Positions 9,177 to 15,691 of a stretch of 64,000 bases of DNA are shown piece after piece. This stretch comes from Leptospira tipperaryensis (lineage in GTDB: Bacteria; Spirochaetota; Leptospiria; Leptospirales; Leptospiraceae). Below the pieces are notes generated by a model. It worked only from the letters and a program-made list of their open reading frames with translations, had not been told where the DNA came from and ran no database searches. The stretch lies in NCBI RefSeq assembly GCF_001729245.1, contig NZ_CP015217.1:1118001-1182000 (forward strand). The letters run 5' to 3'. Numbering within the stretch: position 1 is the first letter of the stretch; each line of letters opens with the position of its first letter. The translations under genes and the position numbers were made by a program.

Positions 9177-10082
9177 ATGGCTCCAATGGGAAAAAATAGA
9201 ATTTTATTTTTCTTGTTATCCGATTATAGAGGCGTTCTTTTTTTAAACATCGTTTTTTGTTTGCTCTTGGGTTTAAGTTTGTATATTTCCGTAAATCATA
9301 ACTTGGAAATATATTCTAAAATTAGCATATTCTTAATTGTTTTTATTCTATACGCGCAGTATTTGGGACTTTGTCTTTTTTGCAGGAGTTTATTGCTCAA
9401 AAGAGTTCGAGAGAATTCGGGTTTACAATCCGAAACAAAACTCAATTTACCGAAAGAAAAAAACGATTTTGTCGGTTCTCATATCTATAATCTACGGATG
9501 ACTCCTCATTTTCTGTTCAATTCCCTGATGACATTGAGGATTCTTATGGAAAGCGATAGCGAGAACGCCATTGAATATTTGGACAGTCTTGCAAACATGC
9601 TCCGATATTCTTTTCGCTTTGTTGCTCAGGAACGCGTTTCGCTTAGGGAGGAACTGGACTTTACACTTTCTTATTTCGATCTGATCAAGAACAAAGCTAA
9701 AAATCCGTTTCGTATCATTCTTAAAAGGGAAGTGGACGTGGAAATCGGGGAAGTTTACATTCCACCGTTTTTAATTCAGACGCTTGTGGAAAATTCCGTA
9801 AAACACGCGGTTATGAAATCGAAACAGTCGATCGTAATCGAAGTAGAAATCGGAAAGATCAGGCCCGATCATATTCGGATCGTAGTACAGGATAACGGCC
9901 CCGGGGTTGCTATCGTCGAAGATTTTACAGAAGGAACTTTTTTTTACCTAAGAAAAAGACTGAACGAGATCTGTTTGGACGCTGATTTAAGGATTCAAAG
10001 CGAAGTCGGAAACGGGTTTAAGGCTGAAATTTCATTTTATAACGCTTCTTCCGAAGTAAAAAAGAAAGAAAGGATATATTAA
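9177..10082 (+). CDS. LytS/YpdA-type sensor histidine kinase
   Basis: Two membrane helices (about 18-38 and 48-70) precede a His_kinase-type phosphoacceptor segment, RMTPHFLFNSL, with His111. A HATPase domain follows, with an N-box containing Asn206 (LVENSVKH) and a G1 box around Asp239 (QDNGPG). This is the LytS/AlgZ family, which normally pairs with a LytTR response regulator; the only such regulator in the window is at 14127, about 4 kb away. The sensor part is just two helices, so a small membrane-partitioning or cell-wall signal is possible but unknown. The start could also be Met4 (9186). A direct-repeat site and -10 box lie upstream. Confidence 0.85.
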   Translation: MAPMGKNRILFFLLSDYRGVLFLNIVFCLLLGLSLYISVNHNLEIYSKISIFLIVFILYAQYLGLCLFCRSLLLKRVRENSGLQSETKLNLPKEKNDFVGSHIYNLRMTPHFLFNSLMTLRILMESDSENAIEYLDSLANMLRYSFRFVAQERVSLREELDFTLSYFDLIKNKAKNPFRIILKREVDVEIGEVYIPPFLIQTLVENSVKHAVMKSKQSIVIEVEIGKIRPDHIRIVVQDNGPGVAIVEDFTEGTFFYLRKRLNEICLDADLRIQSEVGNGFKAEISFYNASSEVKKKERIY

Positions 10083-10206
10083 GGGAATCTAACACGTTGT
10101 CTATGGCTTCAATGAGTTTGTATCTTTGATTCTTTTTATATATAATCTAAGAGAATCGTTAGGTGTTTTATACCTTCGTTTATCTTGATTTTTGCACGGA
10201 GCCGCG

Positions 10207-10614
10207 ATGGTCTTTGAAAACAGTAAACAGAATCATTCGAATAAAGAAATGAAAATTTCTACCCAAGAACTTTCCGATTTTAAATCCAAAGTTGGTTCGA
10301 AATGTTTTATCGTAAAGGTGAGCGGAGAAGTGAACGTGTTCTCCTCGAAACATTTAAAAGCGGCGATAGAAGATATCTTACAATATGGAAATCAAAAAAT
10401 TTGTGTGGATCTAAGCGATATTGCTTATCTGGATTCTTCCGGGATCGCAGTTTTTATCGGCGTCTCTACTCTTTCGCGGAGAAAAAATTCCGAGCTGATT
10501 CTATTTGGTGTTTCCCCTCAGATTGATCATATATTTGAGATGGTCCGCGTGAAGCCTCTTTTTAAAATCGTTGGAAGTGTCGAAGAAGCCGTTTTGGAAG
10601 CGGCTCGCGCTTAA
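10207..10614 (+). CDS. STAS-domain protein, anti-anti-sigma-factor type
   Basis: The ATG at 10207 is preferred because GGAG lies 5 nt upstream (10198-10201). The 135-residue protein has the STAS fold pattern: strand FIVKVSGEVNV, a VDLSDIAYLDSSG loop with Ser77-Ser78 as the usual phosphoacceptor site, and a closing helix. Proteins of this kind bind anti-sigma factors or act as regulated adaptors, controlled by a kinase and a PP2C phosphatase. No such partner is adjacent. It follows the LytS-type kinase by about 120 bp and may be in the same signalling neighbourhood, but a functional link is unproven. Confidence 0.85.
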   Translation: MVFENSKQNHSNKEMKISTQELSDFKSKVGSKCFIVKVSGEVNVFSSKHLKAAIEDILQYGNQKICVDLSDIAYLDSSGIAVFIGVSTLSRRKNSELILFGVSPQIDHIFEMVRVKPLFKIVGSVEEAVLEAARA

Positions 10615-10618
10615 AAAA

Positions 10619-11662
10619 TCAAAACGTCCACTGAAACCGGACCTGTGCGTCTATTTCCCCGTTCGGATAAAAACGATCCGCACCAATGGGAAAGCGAAAG
10701 GACGGAAGAATCTGGAAACTGGAATTGTCATTTTTTGTGGAAATCGATTTCCAGGTCCATAGATCCAAAAGATTGATAATATAAAATACGGAAGTAAGAA
10801 TCAGAAAAGAACGATTATGATTCTTATGCTCATAGTAGGCTTCGTAGTTAAAGTCCGAGTTTATTAAGCCTAATTCTTTCCCAAACAAAATGCTACGTTC
10901 ATTAAACTCTCTTTGTTTCTGGAGTTCATTTTTTCCCCTTTCATACTCATACTGGGATGCGCCCGCAGATAGAAGAGTTGATAACAATAAGAATGTTCCG
11001 AAGGATATTCGTTTTGTTCGTATTTGATATAATCCAGGTAAAACAAAGTAGTAAAGTTTAATATTGTAATGTTTATGAACGTTTTCGGTATCTTTTTCCT
11101 GCTTATTCTTGTAGACTATTTTCGAAATTCCGGAATTCGAAATCGAGATTTCTTTCGAATTTGAAAGTAAAACGGTCGTATTGGATCGTATTGCGGAAAG
11201 GACTCCGGATTTTCTTTCTCCTTTTTTGGAGATAATTTCAACCTCGTATCCGCCGACTACACTCCTGAAATTATTTTTATCGAAAGGAAATTCGTATTCT
11301 AAGGATTCGATATCCTTAAACTCTATAATGAGCAGTTTTGATTTCCGTTTATCATAAAAAGTGAATTTTCCGTTGCTCTCCGAATGTATAAGAGTCCATT
11401 GGTGGACGTCAGGATCGGATTTTGTTTTGAGAGTGGTTCGTATCCCGTTAAATCCGATTTCGATGCTGACGATTTGATTCGAGGGTATTTCGATTGTTTC
11501 ATACGCGTTTTCAAATCGTATGCTGCGTTCTTTATATTCGAGTACCCTTCCGATTAGAGTCGTATTATCTTTTAATAGAATCGTATCCGCGAACGATTCT
11601 TGAGAAAATAAAATCACACAAAGCGAAATCATTTGGATCAGGATTCGAAAAAAGGGATTCAC
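10619..11662 (-). CDS. Secreted/membrane protein with N-terminal SH3/LSm-like repeats (DUF5683-like C-terminus)
   Basis: A signal peptide (about residues 1-25) is followed by ILLKDNTTLIGRV...YETIEIPSNQIVSIE, a small beta-barrel pattern often seen in proteins that begin 'I.L.dG..l.G.v', with a second similar unit further on (KKGERKSGVLSAI). The C-terminal part has VLPGLYQIRTKR and a hydrophobic hairpin, like DUF5683-type membrane proteins. I do not know a function. The gene is convergent with the STAS gene, whose stop lies 4 bp away. The location is probably the cell envelope. Confidence 0.55.
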   Translation of the reverse strand: MNPFFRILIQMISLCVILFSQESFADTILLKDNTTLIGRVLEYKERSIRFENAYETIEIPSNQIVSIEIGFNGIRTTLKTKSDPDVHQWTLIHSESNGKFTFYDKRKSKLLIIEFKDIESLEYEFPFDKNNFRSVVGGYEVEIISKKGERKSGVLSAIRSNTTVLLSNSKEISISNSGISKIVYKNKQEKDTENVHKHYNIKLYYFVLPGLYQIRTKRISFGTFLLLSTLLSAGASQYEYERGKNELQKQREFNERSILFGKELGLINSDFNYEAYYEHKNHNRSFLILTSVFYIINLLDLWTWKSISTKNDNSSFQILPSFRFPIGADRFYPNGEIDAQVRFQWTF

Positions 11663-11728
11663 GGGCCCGTCAGTCGATTGGATCTTCGGAAAAATCGAAA
11701 CGATCTACTTTGTTTCGCGGTATTACTT

Positions 11729-12226
11729 TTAAGGACCGGTTACACAGCGAACATAGTGTAACCCAGTCTTTAGGTTGTCGTCGCTTCCGCCTTCTCTAAA
11801 GTCCACGATCATCGCTCGATTCCGTCCTCCTGAACCGTCCGGAGAGGGATGTGTCGTCGAAGTCCAGTAATACGAATCGCTCGCGTTCGGAGTATTTGGG
11901 AACGATGTGGTAGAAATGGATGGCGCTTCGGATGCGAAGTTTACGATCGTATACATTTCCTTAATGTTCGGAAGCCGCCATACAAAACCTCCCGTTGTGA
12001 GAGTGTTGCAATAATTCAACGCTGTACTCCAAGCGCTTGTAGTCGGCGCCCCGGCACAAGGAGCCGTCGCCGCTTGCCCCATACTACATTGAGTCCAAGT
12101 CAAACCGGTGCTTGCATCGAAGATCGTACCTGGAGTACCTCCCGAGCTGAAAGGTCCGATTGAAAAGCCGCCTCTGAAGGCCCAAAAAATAGAAATGAAA
12201 ACGATTAAGAATTTTATAGAATTCAT
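11729..12226 (-). CDS. DUF1566 (Lcl C-terminal) domain protein, exported
   Basis: A signal peptide at about 1-23 is followed by a single DUF1566 domain: FDASTGLTWTQCS, a WSTALNYCNTL segment, WRLPNIKEMYTIV, YYWTSTT and a terminal LHYVRCV. The family is found in surface and collagen-like proteins of several bacteria and in many Leptospira exported proteins; its ligand is generally unknown. It starts 6 bp after the stop of the larger DUF1566 protein at 12233-13720, so both are likely co-transcribed and may work together or be a duplicated domain. Confidence 0.85.
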   Translation of the reverse strand: MNSIKFLIVFISIFWAFRGGFSIGPFSSGGTPGTIFDASTGLTWTQCSMGQAATAPCAGAPTTSAWSTALNYCNTLTTGGFVWRLPNIKEMYTIVNFASEAPSISTTSFPNTPNASDSYYWTSTTHPSPDGSGGRNRAMIVDFREGGSDDNLKTGLHYVRCVTGP

Positions 12227-12232
12227 ATTTCC

Positions 12233-13720
12233 TCACTCACTCGTAACACAATAATGATACATCGCAGAAGATTTGTCGACGTTCTGAGTTTTCCCAGCGT
12301 AGATATTCACTTTAAAAGCTTTGTTCTTATTCGCACTCGAGGCACGAATCGTGGAAGACCAATAGTTAGTGTTCCCCTCGATTGTATTCGGGAAAAAAGT
12401 AGGATGGATCAGGTAATCATCCGCAAAATACGAATAATCAAACAAGGATTGTAATTCTTTGATCGTAGGTAATCTCCAACCATCTTTACCCGCATAACCG
12501 GCTCCTGAATTTCGATTGTTATAATCGCGGCATCTTTGAACGGCTTCCGCCCATGTTGCGGTTAACGCGCCGTAGGTGTTCGAACTTCCGCTTCCCGTGC
12601 AGTCGCTTCCACTCCAAACTTGACCGTTTACACAAGAGGCCCAGCTACGGTTTGTCAATCCGTGGAAAGTAATCGGATCGTTAGGAAAGCCTGGGTTTAT
12701 GTTCGGTCCGGATAAAGTGGCCGTAGGAGTCTGCCATAGGATGGAAGCATCCATTCCACTTCCAGCACAAGCAACCGGATTTCCGGATGTATCCCAGCAA
12801 CCCGTTTGCCCTGTATCGGAAAGGGGATTATTAGAAAGTTCTGATAGAGTTCCGCTTGTCGCCGAATAGTTCGAGTTCAGAGAATTGCCTGCAAGATCTT
12901 TCAAACTCGAACTAGACAACGTCCAACGGAAGGAAAAGTTATCAGGCAAAGGAGATAAGTTTATATTTAAGTGTGTATTCGAAACCCAAGAGTGCGTTTG
13001 GCCGAAGCCTGGAATCGAAACAAATGTACTCGTTGCGATTCTATCTTCTATGTTTAAAACGGGAGATAAGCTGGTATCCATAGGTTCGCTGAAATATAAA
13101 TCGATTGCAAATGTTACAAGTGGTGTGAATCCCGAAGAGCCGTTGACAGGAGTAAAGGAAGTAATCGTCGGCTGCGTTGTATCCGGAACTGCCGCGATGG
13201 TTGCAGTCGCCTTTGGGTTCGTAAAGGTTGCGGGTAGTAATGCGATCAATCCGCCCGTGGGTTGGATCTCGACGTCGCTGGATCCGATCGCTGCCTTTGT
13301 CGCTAGACCTTTTGTACCGGGAGAATTTGATATGCTGAGAACGCTCGCATCCGAAGAAGTCCAGTCTACGTTTTCCGTAATTTCTGAATTTTTAACTCCG
13401 TTTATATAATGATACGCTCGAAACTGAATCGTTCCTCCCACGTATTCGCCCGGAGTTGTACTCGGTTCGATAACGATACTATGTATGGTAGCAGCAGGTA
13501 CGGAAGACGAAGAAGAATCCGTTGCGATCGTTGCGTTGTCTGTATCTCGAAAGAGCGAAAAAAGTAACACGCCGCCTTTTGGATCGTCCATCAGACAGAA
13601 TTGAAAGGGGAAAGTGATACAAAAAAACAACACGACTCTCGCGAATCGAAAGATAGATTCTCTTTCACACATTTTGATCTTAGAATTTTCGTCCTTTGTT
13701 TTATAACCTTTATGCTCCAC
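12233..13720 (-). CDS. Lipoprotein with Ig-like domains and C-terminal DUF1566 domain
   Basis: I take the GTG at 13720 as start: GGAGG lies 6 nt upstream (13727-13731), while the in-frame TTG at 13723 would leave only 3 nt. A hydrophobic segment ends at FPFQFC (Cys42), a plausible lipobox after a long basic n-region. Residues about 80-165 look like a Big_2 Ig-like domain (IHSIVIEPS...TSSDASVLSI), about 185-290 like a SbsA-type Ig domain (ITSFTPVNGSSG...FSEPMD), and the C-terminus from about 310 is DUF1566 (WRLPTIKELQSL, NYWSST). It is probably a surface-exposed lipoprotein. A palindrome overlaps its likely promoter. Confidence 0.8.
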   Translation of the reverse strand: MEHKGYKTKDENSKIKMCERESIFRFARVVLFFCITFPFQFCLMDDPKGGVLLFSLFRDTDNATIATDSSSSSVPAATIHSIVIEPSTTPGEYVGGTIQFRAYHYINGVKNSEITENVDWTSSDASVLSISNSPGTKGLATKAAIGSSDVEIQPTGGLIALLPATFTNPKATATIAAVPDTTQPTITSFTPVNGSSGFTPLVTFAIDLYFSEPMDTSLSPVLNIEDRIATSTFVSIPGFGQTHSWVSNTHLNINLSPLPDNFSFRWTLSSSSLKDLAGNSLNSNYSATSGTLSELSNNPLSDTGQTGCWDTSGNPVACAGSGMDASILWQTPTATLSGPNINPGFPNDPITFHGLTNRSWASCVNGQVWSGSDCTGSGSSNTYGALTATWAEAVQRCRDYNNRNSGAGYAGKDGWRLPTIKELQSLFDYSYFADDYLIHPTFFPNTIEGNTNYWSSTIRASSANKNKAFKVNIYAGKTQNVDKSSAMYHYCVTSE

Positions 13721-13739
13721 CAAAATCCTCCGAGAATCG

Positions 13740-13765
13740 GATATATTATTAAAATATAATATATC
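13740..13765. promoter_or_regulatory. Perfect AT-rich palindrome in the promoter of the DUF1566 lipoprotein
   Basis: Arms of 10 bp (13740-13749 and 13756-13765) flank a 6-bp spacer, 20 bp upstream of the GTG start. The minus strand offers TATATT/TAATAT -10-like hexamers inside it, so it is a candidate operator overlapping a promoter. Confidence 0.45.
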
Positions 13766-13866
13766 TGGGAAATCTATTTGTATCCGACGTGAAACGTTTC
13801 AGAAAAATTTGAGAATAAAAGTAATAATTGGCAGCTTTTGAAGCGAAAGAAGGATCGGTTTTGAGC

Positions 13867-13896
13867 GGGAATGAAACGTAAAAATTTGGGAATGAA
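13867..13896 (+). promoter_or_regulatory. Direct-repeat pair 1 upstream of the LytTR gene
   Basis: Two identical GGGAATGAA copies (13867-13875, 13888-13896) are 21 bp apart. A TATAAA lies at 13931-13936, 34 bp after the repeats. The pair is in the intergenic region shared with the divergent DUF1566 lipoprotein gene, so it could serve either direction. Confidence 0.5.
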
Positions 13897-14000
13897 ATTC
13901 GGGTTCTTTTTTTGAAAGAGGTGATGTATTTATAAAACGGTTTGTTGAATTCAACAAGATCGACAAACCTCATTTTCTATTTTGAACGATTTTTGTTTCA

Positions 14001-14030
14001 AGGAATGAAACGGGTCGTATGGGGAATGAA
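14001..14030 (+). promoter_or_regulatory. Direct-repeat pair 2 upstream of the LytTR gene
   Basis: AGGAATGAA (14001-14009) and GGGAATGAA (14022-14030) are again exactly 21 bp apart. TATAAA at 14075-14080 begins 44 bp after the second unit, nearly the same distance (43 bp) as at the kinase gene. The site suggests autoregulation of the response regulator. Confidence 0.55.
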
Positions 14031-14126
14031 ACCGGCATTCGTTTTATTAAACGAATGGACAAAGGGTTCTATTTTATAAATCTAGAAAAGAGATCTTGTA
14101 AAGACGAAACGTTAGGGCAAATTGGG

Positions 14127-14828
14127 ATGGGGAAACTTTATAAAACTGTGATCGTCGAAGATGATTCCGTAGTAAATGCATTTATAAAAAAAGAAGTAGA
14201 GAGCCACGGAAAATTCGAGGTGGTCGGATCTTTTGCTAACGGCTCTGAAACGTTACGTTACTTATCGGAAAATAAGGTCGATCTTTTGCTTCTTGATATA
14301 GAACTTCCGGATACGAACGGATTCGAAATTCTTAAGGAGTTGAACGAACCCCCGATTACGATATCCGTAACGGGTTATGAAGGGAATGCAATCACGTCTT
14401 ACGATTTTGGAAACTTAGATTACGTTACGAAACCGATCATTCCAGAAAGATTTTATAAGGCATTGGACCGCGCTTACGAAAAACTTGCCGCCGAAAAGGA
14501 AACGTCCATCCACGACTATGGAACCAAATTTAAAGGTGTGGATCGAAACGTCTTCGTCACCTATTCCAACATCGTTTACATCTCTTCCAATGGAAAACAT
14601 TCTGTTTTACATACAGTTGACGACGGAATCGAAGTAATCGGGACTTTAAAGGATATCGAACCAAAACTTTCCTTTGGAAAATTCAGAAGGGTCCATAAGC
14701 AATATATTATAAATATGGAATATTTAGCGCATATAGAATATTTTAGCGGTGGTTCGCACGTTGCTTATATGAAAGACGAGGAGAAAAGTCAGGTTCCCGT
14801 GAGTCGCATTTATCTTTCCGGAATTTAG
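14127..14828 (+). CDS. LytTR-family response regulator
   Basis: From the ATG at 14127 the protein is 233 residues, typical of the family. The receiver has the acidic pocket Glu11-Asp12-Asp13, phosphoacceptor Asp57 (LLLLDIELPD), Thr82 and Lys102 (VTKP). Residues about 130-233 form a LytTR DNA-binding domain, with ISSNGKHSVLHT and the conserved FRRVHKQYIIN. An upstream ATG at 14019 would add 36 residues, but it overlaps the direct-repeat element and lies before the -10 box, so I reject it. AGGG precedes the chosen start. The likely partner is the LytS-type kinase at 9177. It presumably binds the 21-bp-phased direct repeats. Confidence 0.85.
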   Translation: MGKLYKTVIVEDDSVVNAFIKKEVESHGKFEVVGSFANGSETLRYLSENKVDLLLLDIELPDTNGFEILKELNEPPITISVTGYEGNAITSYDFGNLDYVTKPIIPERFYKALDRAYEKLAAEKETSIHDYGTKFKGVDRNVFVTYSNIVYISSNGKHSVLHTVDDGIEVIGTLKDIEPKLSFGKFRRVHKQYIINMEYLAHIEYFSGGSHVAYMKDEEKSQVPVSRIYLSGI

Positions 14829-15074
14829 ATCGGATTCCAAACTCCGGTCTTTCCTTGTATCAAAACTCCGATTGCGATCTAACTTTTTTGTTCCGCCGGT
14901 TAAATATTTTTCAATCAAAGCTTCTCCAGTCCCTGGGTTTGTTGCAATTGCGGTAGTGACGGCATTTTTTCATAGTTTGGGAGAATCCAGAGATAAAAAA
15001 TTCGGTTATATTTATTAGAAACTGATTTTCGAATTTGCTCAGGTCTTTGACCTTGACTTGAGATATCTCCAAAC

Positions 15075-15611
15075 ATGCAGACAGAACATTTTTCCACAAC
15101 AAGAGCCAGATCCTCCGTCGATTACCTACTCAGAACCGTTCACCAACATCACGTGCAGTTGAGTCTTATGGCCGATCAAAAAGCAAATATATTGATCGCG
15201 GCTTCCTTCGTGATTCTTTCCTTAGCCCTCGGATTTCTTCAACGCGGAACATACGTGACTGGGATGATCATCTTGATGGCCTTTATCGCCGTTGCAGCTT
15301 CTTTGGCGATCTTCGCGGTGATGCCGTTTTCAAACCAGGATAAGGAAAAAAGGAAGAATCCTTTGTTTTTCGGAGATTTTGCAAACGACGACGAGGAAAC
15401 CTTTTTTAAGAATATGGAAGCTTCTTTAGAAACTGATGCCTCCCTTTATAAAGCGATCTCCTTTGATATCTATCAAATGGGAAGGAGTATCTACTTTACA
15501 AAATATCGATTCATCCGGTGGAGTTATCGGTTCTTTTTGGCTGGATTTTTTATCGGTGGAACCTTGATCGTTTTTGAAAGTATCGGCTGGATACCTTCTC
15601 TTATTCGATAA
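15075..15611 (+). CDS. Pycsar-effector-like (DUF5706-type) two-to-three helix membrane protein
   Basis: The 178-residue protein begins with a helical segment ending HHVQLSLMADQKANILIAAS, the hallmark of the DUF5706 / Pycsar membrane-effector family, in which a conserved His/Gln-rich helix runs into the first membrane segment (about 38-55). A second segment (60-82) and a C-terminal one (151-172) flank a charged cytoplasmic region. Known family members disrupt the membrane when a cyclic pyrimidine nucleotide is made by a partner cyclase. No cyclase gene is nearby; neighbours are a LytTR regulator and the PolB cassette. A defence role is therefore only a possibility. Confidence 0.65.
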   Translation: MQTEHFSTTRARSSVDYLLRTVHQHHVQLSLMADQKANILIAASFVILSLALGFLQRGTYVTGMIILMAFIAVAASLAIFAVMPFSNQDKEKRKNPLFFGDFANDDEETFFKNMEASLETDASLYKAISFDIYQMGRSIYFTKYRFIRWSYRFFLAGFFIGGTLIVFESIGWIPSLIR

Positions 15612-15691
15612 AGAATTAAAACCGGATTTCGTTTTTAAAAACATTTAAGAATATTATAAAATTCTTTTCTATTAAAACGAGATTCCGCGTA

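Noticed and set aside
13749..13973. 74-residue minus-strand frame between the DUF1566 gene and the LytTR gene
   Set aside because: It is AT-driven, has no ribosome site or domain, and runs through the palindrome and direct repeat pair 1.
14019..14126. N-terminal extension of the LytTR regulator from the upstream ATG
   Set aside because: The extra residues match no receiver structure, the ATG overlaps direct-repeat pair 2 and precedes the likely -10 box.
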